From Siminovitchia sp047228825 (GTDB lineage Bacteria > Bacillota > Bacilli > Bacillales > Bacillaceae_C), in contig NZ_JBFEGN010000007.1 of assembly GCF_047228825.1 (NCBI RefSeq), positions 1 through 64,000 on the forward strand: 64,000 nucleotides of DNA, read 5' to 3'. This document shows, one piece after another, positions 8,825 to 17,313 of the stretch. The notes under the pieces were generated by a model. It was not told the DNA's origin and searched no databases. It was given only the letters and a program-made list of their open reading frames with translations. The position numbers and the translations under genes are program-made. Each line of letters opens with the position of its first letter. Within the stretch, counting starts at the first letter, position 1.

Positions 8825-9777
8825 TGCCAAACGCCATGTACTTTCTCTTTTTGTATATTCCCCTGCCGTTCCAAGTAATCCAAATGGCCGATCACCTCTG
8901 ACATGACGAGCGAAAACTGCTGGTCGTAAACATCTTGATAGTACGTTTCGGCAATCTCATTGGCCGTTCTTTTCCCGTTTCTGATCAATGTTAGAAAACG
9001 CTCTGCTTTTTTCTCCATGCCATCCAGTCTCTTTTGTATCAAATTCTTTGGTTGATGGATAACTGTACCGTGGCCTGAATAGACTTCGTCAATCGGAAGC
9101 GACAGGCATTTTCTTAATGACACCATATGGATCAGCAATGATGGCATTCTCTTTCCGTTTTCATCAGGCTCTACAAGGGCATTGCTGGATATATGGCTGA
9201 TCAATAAATCTCCGGCAAAAAGCCGCTCCTGCTTTCGATCATAAAGAGCGATTTGATCAGGGGCGTGTCCTGGTACTTCCAGCACTTCGAAATATTCCCC
9301 AAAGCGCTCCCCGATATCGACCAGATCAGCGGTTATTTTTTGTGATTCATTTTCCTTCATGGCTTTTTTCAAATGTTCTACTTGTTTCTTTCCCCTGTCT
9401 CCGCACCCCATTTCTTCATACAGCTTTTGATAAAATGCCATGCGCATCTGTAAAAAAGCCGCATCCCTTTTTAAGCGCGGAAAGGAAAGGGGATGCGCAT
9501 ATACAGGAATTGGGTGTTCTGCTGTTATCCAATTGACAAGGCCCACATGGTCTATATGGTGATGGGTCAAAACAATATGCGTTAAGTCTTTTATACCAAA
9601 TCCGTATTTCTTCAAAGTATCATGAAGGGCTTTCCGGCAATCGCCATTGTTATAGCCGGCGTCGATCAGTATGAGGGATTGTCCGGTCTTGACCAGATAA
9701 AAGTTAACCGATTTCAAAGAAGATGGAACCGGTACTTGAACTGGAAAAATGTCCATATTTTGTACAATTGGCAACAC
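8809..9777 (-). CDS. MBL-fold metallo-hydrolase
   Basis: A metallo-beta-lactamase-fold hydrolase of about 322 residues. The zinc-binding motif THHHIDHVG (HxHxDH) and the downstream PGHAPDQIALYD and FAGDLL segments give the two-metal site; YSGHGT supplies the last His. A C-terminal helical region (about residues 255-320) resembles the winged-helix cap of the LACTB2/YobT-like group. The substrate is unknown. The start is uncertain: AAGGAG at 9788-9783 serves GTG 9777 or TTG 9774 better than GTG 9783. Neighbours do not indicate a pathway. Confidence 0.85.
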   Translation of the reverse strand: MLPIVQNMDIFPVQVPVPSSLKSVNFYLVKTGQSLILIDAGYNNGDCRKALHDTLKKYGFGIKDLTHIVLTHHHIDHVGLVNWITAEHPIPVYAHPLSFPRLKRDAAFLQMRMAFYQKLYEEMGCGDRGKKQVEHLKKAMKENESQKITADLVDIGERFGEYFEVLEVPGHAPDQIALYDRKQERLFAGDLLISHISSNALVEPDENGKRMPSLLIHMVSLRKCLSLPIDEVYSGHGTVIHQPKNLIQKRLDGMEKKAERFLTLIRNGKRTANEIAETYYQDVYDQQFSLVMSEVIGHLDYLERQGNIQKEKVHGVWHYTFS

Positions 9778-9930
9778 ATTCACTCCTTATAGGCTGGTTG
9801 ATTCCGGGAAGAAATGCTCTTTTTTATTGTAAACGTTTATTGCCGCAAAGTTCAATCACCGTTTATTTTACTCCTTTATTGACCATAAAGGTTAATATAT
9901 CAATGTTTTTGGAATGAAAGGTGAAATCAT

Positions 9931-11940
9931 GTGAATAATTGCGGCGTATACTTCATGACTCATTCGATCGAGACCCAAAGGGGAGGCATGACAAGGGCAG
10001 TGATCCAGAGAGCCTCTTTGTTGGCCGAGCACGGGAAAGAAATAGGCATTATCACCTTCGATTTTAATCCTGATTATGAGGATGTGATTGAGCATTACTG
10101 CACCACGGGACTTTGGAACAGGAAGATACGCCATTTCAATGTATATGAGTTTTTTGAAAGGTACAGCGGTGAAGACGATATCCCCATAGAAAAGGGGCAA
10201 AGCTATCGAAGGCAAACGCTCGATTACGGAAAATATCAGCTCCATAAAGAATATAAGGAAAACCGGCTGCATGCGATTGACTGTTTGTCCGGCAAGAAGA
10301 AAAAAGAAAAGAGGATTCTTTTTGACCGGCATGGAAACGTGCGGCAAGTGATCCATTTTGATCCAAAAACATCGGAAGTAACCAATGAATTGTTTTTTAC
10401 ACGGAATGGGCGTCTCTTTTTTAAGCGGCTTTTTCATCCGGCTACCGGCAAGTCGGCGGGGTGTTTTTGGTTTGATCGAAACGGAAAACAATTGAAAGCC
10501 TTTCGGGCGGTAAGAGATTACCGGGATTTTTTTATTCATTCGATCATTCAACAAGATGAAGCGGCGGTATTCGTTTCGGACAGCCGTTTTTCCGACAGGG
10601 TGCTTTTTCACATCAAAAACCCGAAAGTTGCCAAGCTTGCTGTTCTTCACAGCAATCACCTGCAGTTTCCGTTTGATTACGGCAGCAGCCTTGTGCCAAG
10701 AAACGGGAACCTTCTTCAGCAATTGAGCAGGCTTGATGGTCTGATTGTACTGACAGACAGTCAGGCGAATGATATTCGCAGCCGGTTCGGAGACAGGACG
10801 ACCATTCATGTCATTGGACATCCAGCCATCATGAATGAGGCCAAGAACAGGGAACGTGATCCTTATACAGCGGTAATGCTTGCGCGTTTTCAAAGAATCA
10901 AGCAAATACCGCATGCCATTAAGGCTTTCAAGAAAGTGATTAAACAAGTACCGCAGGCAAAGTTGGAGATTTGGGGATTCGGAAAGGACGAAGCAAGGTA
11001 CAAAGCCTTAATCAAAAAGCTGCATTTGGAAAAACATGTATTCGTGATGGGATTTACCCATACACCTTTCAAAGTGTATCAGCGGGCAGCTTTTTCCATC
11101 ATCACTTCGAAATCCGAAGCATTCGGAATGTCCATCGTTGAAAGTATGGCAGCAGGCACGCCTGTGATATGTTACGCGTGCAAGTATGGGCCCTCCGATT
11201 TAATTGAACATGGAAAAAATGGACTGCTTGTCGAAACAGATCACATTAATGGATTGGCGGAGGCCATAACCGATCTGTTTTTGAACAAGGAAAAACGAGA
11301 GGCTCTTGGCATCGAAGCGCAAAAGATCAGCCAAGCATTTTGCGGGGAAGTGATTGCGGAAAAATGGCTGGCTGTGTTTGAAGAGGCCATCAAGCAAAAA
11401 GACAGGCGGATGAGGCTCGGAAAGATTGTTTGCGAGGTGGAACAAGTAGCGTTTACAAAGACGAAAGAGATCTATGTGCAGGGGCGCATTTTTTTCAATG
11501 AAAAGGATATAACACCATTGCTCAAACAGCATCTTTCGATTTCATTGCAGTTGAGAAGAAAAAGGCGGCTGGAAGATGTATGTGCTCCGCTTGAGATCCG
11601 CTGGCTGGATCACGGGATCGTCGCGTTTCAGGGAGTGCTTCCGTATGTCCGTATGCCAAAAGGGATATGGGATATCTTTATTTGTGCATCCTGTTTAAAC
11701 GATCATATGATGATTCGGCCTGGCATAAAAGCAGAAGCGGACATTCCGAAAATAAAAAAGGTCATGGGGAGAACCGTGCTCCAATTCCGGGGGCAGCAAG
11801 ATGGCCTTTGCTTAAAAGTATACAAAACCGAACAGAAAGAACCGGTTGACTTGAAGCGGCTGCCAAAACTTTTTTACATGAGATCCATCGCGAAATTCCG
11901 GGATATGCTGCAGGAAATTTACATAAAAAACGCTCCCTGA
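9931..11940 (+). CDS. TagE-like GT4 glycosyltransferase
   Basis: A 669-residue protein whose N-terminus contains HSIETQRGGMTRAVIQRASLL, as in poly(glycerol-phosphate) alpha-glucosyltransferases (TagE family, about 670 residues). The GT4 C-terminal half contains ARFQRIKQIPHAI, FVMGFTHTPFKVYQ and SKSEAFGMSIVESMAAGTPVI with the EX7E-type nucleotide-sugar site. Residues 500-669 form an extra C-terminal domain. It probably glucosylates wall teichoic acid or a related polymer at the cytoplasmic face; the acceptor is inferred. Start is GTG 9931 behind AAAGGTG; the ATG two bases earlier meets a stop at once. No teichoic-acid genes adjoin it. Confidence 0.85.
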   Translation: MNNCGVYFMTHSIETQRGGMTRAVIQRASLLAEHGKEIGIITFDFNPDYEDVIEHYCTTGLWNRKIRHFNVYEFFERYSGEDDIPIEKGQSYRRQTLDYGKYQLHKEYKENRLHAIDCLSGKKKKEKRILFDRHGNVRQVIHFDPKTSEVTNELFFTRNGRLFFKRLFHPATGKSAGCFWFDRNGKQLKAFRAVRDYRDFFIHSIIQQDEAAVFVSDSRFSDRVLFHIKNPKVAKLAVLHSNHLQFPFDYGSSLVPRNGNLLQQLSRLDGLIVLTDSQANDIRSRFGDRTTIHVIGHPAIMNEAKNRERDPYTAVMLARFQRIKQIPHAIKAFKKVIKQVPQAKLEIWGFGKDEARYKALIKKLHLEKHVFVMGFTHTPFKVYQRAAFSIITSKSEAFGMSIVESMAAGTPVICYACKYGPSDLIEHGKNGLLVETDHINGLAEAITDLFLNKEKREALGIEAQKISQAFCGEVIAEKWLAVFEEAIKQKDRRMRLGKIVCEVEQVAFTKTKEIYVQGRIFFNEKDITPLLKQHLSISLQLRRKRRLEDVCAPLEIRWLDHGIVAFQGVLPYVRMPKGIWDIFICASCLNDHMMIRPGIKAEADIPKIKKVMGRTVLQFRGQQDGLCLKVYKTEQKEPVDLKRLPKLFYMRSIAKFRDMLQEIYIKNAP

Positions 11941-11957
11941 GACAGGGAACGTTTTTT
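11930..11957. terminator. Bidirectional terminator between the glycosyltransferase gene and gabD
   Basis: AACGCTCCCTG-AGA-CAGGGAACGTT followed by T on both strands. It overlaps the end of the glycosyltransferase gene and serves the convergent gabD. Confidence 0.85.
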
Positions 11958-11962
11958 CAATA

Positions 11963-13354
11963 TTACAGTCCGCCGATGGACAAATATTTTGTTTCCAAGT
12001 AAGGCTCGATTCCTTCGATGCCGCCTTCGCGTCCCAGGCCGCTTTCTTTCATGCCGCCAAACGGCACATGGGCTGCAGACGGAGCGCCGTCGTTCCAGCC
12101 GACGATGCCGAACTCAAGGTGTTCGGAAAGGAAAGTACCTGTTTTATAGTCATTTGTAAAAAAGTAAGCAGCAAGTCCGTATGGGGTGCTGTTGGCAATT
12201 TCGACCGCTTCTTCCAACGTTTTGAATGTTGTGATCGGTGCAACAGGGCCGAATGTTTCTTCCTGCATGATGTCCATGTCGTCCGTTACATTTTTTAGGA
12301 CTGTCGGATAAATGAAATAGGAGCCTTTTTCTTCATCCACATCAAATTTATTGCCGGCAAGCACTTCGGCACCTTTATCAATGGCGTCATTAATTTGGAA
12401 GGCAATTTTTTCGTAGCCTTTTTTATTGATAACCGGACCGATATCCGTGCCTTTTTCCAGGCCGTTGCCCACTTTCAGCTTGCTTGCGCGTTCAGCCAGT
12501 CTTTTGGAGAACTCTTCCGCAATACTTTCGTGAACGATGATGCGGTTTGCGCAAACACAAGTTTGTCCGGCGTTTCTGAATTTTGTTGCCATTGTTTGTT
12601 CAACGGCAAAGTCAAGGTCGGCATCCTCGGCAACAATGAGCGGAGCGTGTCCGCCAAGTTCCATGGTTACGTGTTTGATCGTATCCGCACTGTCTTTTAT
12701 AAGGGCTTTTCCTACAGGCGTAGAACCAGTAAATGTAATTTTTCGGACGAGTTTACTGTCTGTGAACAACCCGCCGATTTCACGGCCGCTTCCATTGACT
12801 ACTTGAACGGCGTCTTCCGGAATGCCTGCTTCGTGGGCCAGTTCAATGAGACGAATCGTTGTTAACGGGGTTTCAACCGCAGGTTTGACAATAAATGTAC
12901 AGCCGGCTGCAAGGGCTGGAGCCGCTTTTCTGGTCATCATTGCTGCCGGGAAGTTCCACGGAGTGATGGCTGCAACAAGTCCGATTGGCTGTTTTGTTAC
13001 AATAATCCGCTTCGATTCTGTTGAAGCAGGAACGGTTCTTCCATAAATGCGTTTCGCTTCTTCAGCGTACCAAAGAACGTAGCTCACTGCATAATCTACT
13101 TCACCCAGTGATTCGTGAAGCGGCTTGCCGTTTTCTTTTGTCATCACTTCTGCGATGCTTTCTTTGTTTTCTTTAATTTTATCCGCCCATTTAAAAAGAA
13201 GCTCGGACCGCTTGTGAGCGTTGACTTTAGACCACTCTTTAAAAGCTTTGTGGCCTTTTTCCAGCTTCGCTTTTACTTCTTCGGCTGTGTCGATTTTTAC
13301 TTCATCGACGACTTCACCCGTAGCCGGGTTTTTCACTTCAAAAGTTTGTGCCAT
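11963..13354 (-). CDS. gabD: Succinate-semialdehyde dehydrogenase (NAD(P)+), GabD family
   Basis: An aldehyde dehydrogenase of 463 residues. It has the Rossmann segment FTGSTPVGKAL, the general-base Glu in MELGGHAPLI, and the catalytic Cys in NAGQTCVCANR; the CxC pair is typical of GabD, where the second Cys can be redox sensitive. PWNFPAAM and GREGGIEGIEPYLETKY are further GabD hallmarks. ATG 13354 follows AAGGAGAG; the frame extends 86 codons upstream but that part has no family similarity. It is divergent from tsuAB, and no gabT is nearby. Confidence 0.9.
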   Translation of the reverse strand: MAQTFEVKNPATGEVVDEVKIDTAEEVKAKLEKGHKAFKEWSKVNAHKRSELLFKWADKIKENKESIAEVMTKENGKPLHESLGEVDYAVSYVLWYAEEAKRIYGRTVPASTESKRIIVTKQPIGLVAAITPWNFPAAMMTRKAAPALAAGCTFIVKPAVETPLTTIRLIELAHEAGIPEDAVQVVNGSGREIGGLFTDSKLVRKITFTGSTPVGKALIKDSADTIKHVTMELGGHAPLIVAEDADLDFAVEQTMATKFRNAGQTCVCANRIIVHESIAEEFSKRLAERASKLKVGNGLEKGTDIGPVINKKGYEKIAFQINDAIDKGAEVLAGNKFDVDEEKGSYFIYPTVLKNVTDDMDIMQEETFGPVAPITTFKTLEEAVEIANSTPYGLAAYFFTNDYKTGTFLSEHLEFGIVGWNDGAPSAAHVPFGGMKESGLGREGGIEGIEPYLETKYLSIGGL

Positions 13355-13566
13355 ATCATTCTCTCCTTTTCTATCGTAGTCAATGGTTACAAGGTTCCAT
13401 GTCAAAAATGCATGACCCGCAACTTCATAATGCCCAACTTTTATTTTAACAGAGTATCCGCCCAACCTGCAAACCGGTGCACTGTCACTCCCCGAAAATC
13501 CCCGAATTTTGTCGAAATGGGTATCCATATTTTTTACTCTTGCTTTAACCGATTCATTAGTTCCTC

Positions 13567-13596
13567 TTGACGGAAGAAGGGAAAAGAATATACAAT
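13567..13596 (+). promoter_or_regulatory. Probable promoter of tsuAB
   Basis: TTGACG (13567-13572) and TACAAT (13591-13596) are 18 bp apart, 48 bases upstream of the tsuA start. The rest of the 13355-13644 divergent spacer shows no other motif I can support. Confidence 0.5.
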
Positions 13597-13644
13597 TATA
13601 TTTATAAATCATAGTGGTTTACTTTGATTAAAGGAGGGGGAAAT

Positions 13645-14715
13645 ATGGTTCAAATGATTGTTACGGGCCTGTTATGTGGAGCTTTGCTTGGCTTTGTCAT
13701 GCAAAGAGGGCGCTTTTGCCTGACCGGCGGATTCCGTGATATGTATATAGCGAAAGATAATCGAATGTTTTATGCTTTGCTCATCGCCATTGCTGTGCAA
13801 AGTGTCGGTGTATTTGGGTTGATTCAATTCGGGTTGGTTGAATTTTCTGCAGGGACTTTTCCGTGGGTGGCAACGATTATTGGTTCCTTTATATTCGGGA
13901 TCGGCATCGTGTTTGCCGGCGGCTGTGCAACCGGTACGTGGTATCGTGCTGGAGAAGGGCTGCTTGGGAGCTGGATTGCTCTATTCGGCTATATGTTCAT
14001 GAGTGCGGTTATGCGGACAGGAGTGCTTGCGCCCATTGACCAGTCCATGAAATCGGTGCAGTTTGGAACGAATTCGATTGCGGAAACAACAGGACTTTCC
14101 GTTTGGCTTTTCATCGCCATTTTTGTAGGCATTGTATTGTGGATTGTCATCAGGGAACGAAAGAAACCAAAAGTTGCCATTCCTGCAATGAGGCCAAAGC
14201 GCTCGGGACTTGCCCATTTGTTGTTTGAAAAACGCTGGCATCCCTTTTTTACGGCAGTGTTGGTAGGATTGATTGCAATTCTTGCCTGGCCGCTCAGTGA
14301 GGCAACGGGAAGAATGTATGGATTGGGCATCACGACGCCATCAGCCAATATTCTTCAATATTTGGTCACCGGGGATATGACTTTCGTCAACTGGGGTGTT
14401 TTCCTTGTACTTGGCATTTTTCTTGGGTCACTGATTGCAGCAAAGGGAAGCAGGGAATTCCGATTTAGAATGCCGGATGCCAAAACAGGAATCAGAAGCT
14501 TCATCGGTGGCAATTTGATGGGCTTTGGTGCAAGCCTCGCCGGGGGATGTTCAATCGGCAATGGATTGGTCATGACGGCGATGATGACATGGCAAGGATG
14601 GGTTTCATTGCTGTTTATGATTCTGGGAACGTGGACAGCATCATACTTTGTGTTCATCCGGCCATATACAAAAAAGAAAAAAGCTGTTGTTGCGGAAAAA
14701 ACAGTAACGGCATAA
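13645..14715 (+). CDS. tsuA: Thiosulfate/sulfur transporter, YeeE/YedE family (TsuA)
   Basis: A 356-residue polytopic membrane protein. Family Cys motifs are present: GRFCLTGGFRD near residue 23, GGCATGTWYRAGEG near 93 and GGCSIGNG near 300. In TsuA such Cys residues relay thiosulfate through the membrane. ATG 13645 has AAAGGAGGGG seven bases upstream; the TTG 21 bases earlier lies ahead of that site. It is followed 12 bases later by a TusA-like partner, the usual tsuA-tsuB arrangement. The strong gene pair makes sulfur import the best-supported role. Confidence 0.9.
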   Translation: MVQMIVTGLLCGALLGFVMQRGRFCLTGGFRDMYIAKDNRMFYALLIAIAVQSVGVFGLIQFGLVEFSAGTFPWVATIIGSFIFGIGIVFAGGCATGTWYRAGEGLLGSWIALFGYMFMSAVMRTGVLAPIDQSMKSVQFGTNSIAETTGLSVWLFIAIFVGIVLWIVIRERKKPKVAIPAMRPKRSGLAHLLFEKRWHPFFTAVLVGLIAILAWPLSEATGRMYGLGITTPSANILQYLVTGDMTFVNWGVFLVLGIFLGSLIAAKGSREFRFRMPDAKTGIRSFIGGNLMGFGASLAGGCSIGNGLVMTAMMTWQGWVSLLFMILGTWTASYFVFIRPYTKKKKAVVAEKTVTA

Positions 14716-14727
14716 GGAGGGAACAAC

Positions 14728-14952
14728 ATGCAAAAAAAATTGGAAGTAATGGGCCAAGTTTGCCCTTTCCCGCTCGTTGAAGCAAAAAAGGCAATCGAGG
14801 AAATTGGAACAGGGGACGAACTTGTCATTGAATTTGATTGTACGCAGGCGACGGAGAGCATTCCGCGCTGGGCGGCGGAAGCAGGTCATGCTGTCACGAA
14901 TTTTGAACAAATCGGGGAAGCAGCCTGGACGATTACTGTACAAAAAAAATAA
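14728..14952 (+). CDS. tsuB: TusA/SirA-family sulfur carrier protein (TsuB)
   Basis: A 74-residue protein with the TusA signature GQVCPFPLVEAKKAI: the Cys of CPxP accepts sulfur. It starts at ATG 14728 behind AAGGAGG, immediately after tsuA, and would take sulfur from the transporter on the cytoplasmic side. Length and fold pattern (beta-alpha-beta-alpha-beta-beta) are ordinary. A terminator follows directly. Confidence 0.9.
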   Translation: MQKKLEVMGQVCPFPLVEAKKAIEEIGTGDELVIEFDCTQATESIPRWAAEAGHAVTNFEQIGEAAWTITVQKK

Positions 14953-14964
14953 TATGGAACGAAT

Positions 14965-15000
14965 AAAGCGAGGGATTTGTTTCCCCGCTTTTTCTTTTTT
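14965..15000 (+). terminator. Terminator of tsuAB
   Basis: AAAGCGAGGG-ATTTGTTT-CCCCGCTTT followed by a T-rich run. Confidence 0.8.
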
Positions 15001-15066
15001 GCACAATTGCACAGAAAATGTATTTATTGTATCATTGAACAACATTATTTTGCAGAATTGCAAAAT
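15000..15066 (+). promoter_or_regulatory. Candidate upstream activator sites of the sigma-54 operon
   Basis: Two TGCA-N4-TGCA palindromes: TGCA-CAAT-TGCA at 15000-15011 and the larger ATTTTGCA-GAAT-TGCAAAAT at 15047-15066. Their centres are about 51 bp apart (five helical turns). They lie roughly 100-160 bp upstream of the -12 element, where enhancer-binding proteins of the sigma-54 class bind. A related ATTTTGCAAAAC lies at 15180. Confidence 0.6.
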
Positions 15067-15157
15067 CGTTTTTCAAAAATGAAACAACGGCGCTGTATAT
15101 TTGTAGATTTTTGGTTTGAAAACGGCAACAATCGTACGTTTTCCCATTTTTAATTTG

Positions 15158-15174
15158 TTGGCACGCAAATTGCA
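15158..15174 (+). promoter_or_regulatory. Sigma-54 (-24/-12) promoter
   Basis: TTGGCACG-CAAA-TTGCA matches the sigma-54 consensus TGGCACG-N4-TTGC exactly. It lies 75 bases before the start of a sigma-54 enhancer-binding protein gene, so that activator probably controls its own operon. Confidence 0.9.
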
Positions 15175-15249
15175 ATCATCATTTTGCAAAACAGAAAATC
15201 GAAAACAGCGCCGTCAAGAAGATGCAAATCACTTTTTGGAGGGAAATCA

Positions 15250-17313
15250 ATGAGTTGGGATTGGAAAGATGTACTGAAGCCCTTATCGTTCATATTTAAT
15301 CCTGACCGGACGGTCGAGCAATCGATTATTCTGTTACAAGAAGAGGGCTTGGAGGTTGGCTTTGTTGCTGATAACAAGGAAATAATCGGCTATGTAACGC
15401 TGTCTTCTTTATTGAACCAACTTGTGAATGGGGATGATAAGAAAGGCTTGATCAAGCCTGAAAAAAATTTTCTGTTCGTGCGGGAAGATACACAAGCAAA
15501 ACGGATTCATAACTGTTTTCTGGTGATCGGAGTGGATCACTCTGAAAATCCGACCGGATATATTCTGATGGACGACCTTCAACATCAAATCAATCAACTG
15601 CAGGTAAAAAGCTTTAATGACGCCCTGAACAGTGCGGAAATGGGCATCGTCACGATGGATGCTTCCTTTTACGTGCAATTCATGAACGAAAAGGCGGAAC
15701 AAATTCTGGGAATGAAAAGGTCCATCTTGCAGGGCAGGGATTACCGGAAGATCATCTGCATGGAAGAATCCTTTGAAGAAGTGCTCAAAGGGCAAAAGTG
15801 GTTTGGCGTTGAAAATACGTTCAACTTTAAAGTGATTACAGGCCAGTTCTCTCCTATTTATGAAAACGGAAACATTATTGGAATTATTCATAACTTTTAC
15901 TTGAAAGAACAGCTTGAAGAAGCTGTCCATGAAGTGGATTTTGTCCAGGAGATGAACGAAGACCTTCAGGCATTTTATACACTGGCCAAGGAACAAATTT
16001 TAGTCGTAGACGCTGCCGGAACCATTACGAGGGCGGCGGGGGCCTTTTTTCAGCATTTTTGGGGAAAAGAAGATGCGGGAGCTTTAATCGGGAAGAATAT
16101 TCAAGAGTTTGTTGATAAAGGCATTTTTATTCCGGATATCGTTTCCGCAGCAATCGAGAAGCAGTCAAGAGTATCGTTAACGCAGGAGGGAAAAAAAGGA
16201 GCTGTTTTATCAACAGCGGCACCAATATATGTCGGGGGCCATTTAAAGAAAGTCATCGTTTTTTCCAAAGACATCACATCAGCCGACAAAGAGCTGCAAA
16301 CAAACGAAGAACCAGTACGTGAATCTGTGAGTGCTGTTTCCATCATTTATCGCTCCAGTCAAATGCACCGGCTTATGGATGAAGTGAAGGCGGTTGCTCC
16401 TATGGATTCTACAGTTCTGCTCCATGGCGAGTCGGGTGTGGGAAAAGAAGTCATAGCCCGAAAAATTCATGATTTAAGCAGCCGTTCGGACAACGCTTTT
16501 ATAGCGGTGAACTGCGGCGCCATTCCTGAAAACTTGATTGAAAGCATATTATTCGGGCATGAAAAAGGCGCCTTCACGGGGGCAGACACAAGAAGAATCG
16601 GCTTGTTTGAGGAAGCGCACAACGGCACGGTATTTTTGGATGAAATTTCTGAATTGCCGCTTCTGATGCAAGTGAAACTGCTTCGGGTTTTGGAAGAAAG
16701 AGAGATTGCCAAAGTAGGTTCGGTTGTTCCTGTAAAAGTAAATGTGAGGGTGATCGCCGCATCTAATAAAAACATAAAGAAAATGGTTGAGGCAAATCAG
16801 TTCCGGGAGGACCTGTTTTACCGCTTACACGTTGTTCCTGTTTCCATTCCGCCTTTAAGAAAAAGAAAGGAAGATATCGCGCCGCTGTCGATCCATTTTT
16901 TGGAAGAAATAAACGAGCAGTTTGGAAGGAGAAAAAAGATTTCAACCGATGCCCTGAATGCATTGGAAAGCTACCAATGGCCAGGAAATATTCGGGAGCT
17001 GCGCAATATGATTGAAAGGCTTGTAGTCGTTTCCAAAGAAGAACTGATTACTGAAAAAGACGTTTATCGTGTGCTCTGGGCAACTGATGCTGATGAACAA
17101 AGCTTTTTGACGGTTAAAGGAATAATGCCCTTGAAAAAAGCGGTCGATGAAGTGGAGCGTCAGCTCATTGAGCAAGCGGTGGCGAAATTTGGAACAGCCA
17201 CAGAAGCGGCTAAGGCACTTGATATAAGTGTATCTACTGTCAGCCGGCGCATGAAAAGATTTAGCGGTGCAGGAGGTGCGGGAGTTGATCTTTTTTTCCG
17301 AAACAAAGTTTGA
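15250..17313 (+). CDS. Sigma-54-dependent transcriptional activator with CBS and PAS input domains
   Basis: A 687-residue enhancer-binding protein. The N-terminus (about 1-115) has a CBS-pair-like sequence, followed by two PAS-like domains (about 125-220 and 240-350). The central AAA+ domain has Walker A GESGVGKE, the sigma-54-contacting GAFTGA loop, Walker B GTVFLDEISE and the arginine-finger region FREDLFYRL. The C-terminal helix-turn-helix (AAKALDISVSTVSRRMK) is of the Fis/TyrR kind. ATG 15250 follows TTTTGGAGGG. It lies behind a sigma-54 promoter with two palindromes and overlaps the next gene, so it probably regulates this operon. The CBS pair suggests a nucleotide or SAM-like ligand; the inducer is unknown. 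Confidence 0.92.
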   Translation: MSWDWKDVLKPLSFIFNPDRTVEQSIILLQEEGLEVGFVADNKEIIGYVTLSSLLNQLVNGDDKKGLIKPEKNFLFVREDTQAKRIHNCFLVIGVDHSENPTGYILMDDLQHQINQLQVKSFNDALNSAEMGIVTMDASFYVQFMNEKAEQILGMKRSILQGRDYRKIICMEESFEEVLKGQKWFGVENTFNFKVITGQFSPIYENGNIIGIIHNFYLKEQLEEAVHEVDFVQEMNEDLQAFYTLAKEQILVVDAAGTITRAAGAFFQHFWGKEDAGALIGKNIQEFVDKGIFIPDIVSAAIEKQSRVSLTQEGKKGAVLSTAAPIYVGGHLKKVIVFSKDITSADKELQTNEEPVRESVSAVSIIYRSSQMHRLMDEVKAVAPMDSTVLLHGESGVGKEVIARKIHDLSSRSDNAFIAVNCGAIPENLIESILFGHEKGAFTGADTRRIGLFEEAHNGTVFLDEISELPLLMQVKLLRVLEEREIAKVGSVVPVKVNVRVIAASNKNIKKMVEANQFREDLFYRLHVVPVSIPPLRKRKEDIAPLSIHFLEEINEQFGRRKKISTDALNALESYQWPGNIRELRNMIERLVVVSKEELITEKDVYRVLWATDADEQSFLTVKGIMPLKKAVDEVERQLIEQAVAKFGTATEAAKALDISVSTVSRRMKRFSGAGGAGVDLFFRNKV

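Noticed and set aside
9827..9842. cre-like palindrome TTGTAAACGTTTATTG before the glycosyltransferase
   Set aside because: The right half departs from the cre consensus (no CA at the expected place), so CcpA binding is not supported.
9892..10947. A 351-codon minus-strand ORF
   Set aside because: It is the antisense shadow of the TagE-like glycosyltransferase and has no family motifs or start site.
12395..12865. Plus-strand ORFs opposite gabD
   Set aside because: Antisense shadows of a strongly conserved aldehyde dehydrogenase.
13355..13612. N-terminal extension of gabD by 86 codons
   Set aside because: A strong ribosome site precedes ATG 13354 and the extension shows no aldehyde dehydrogenase similarity.
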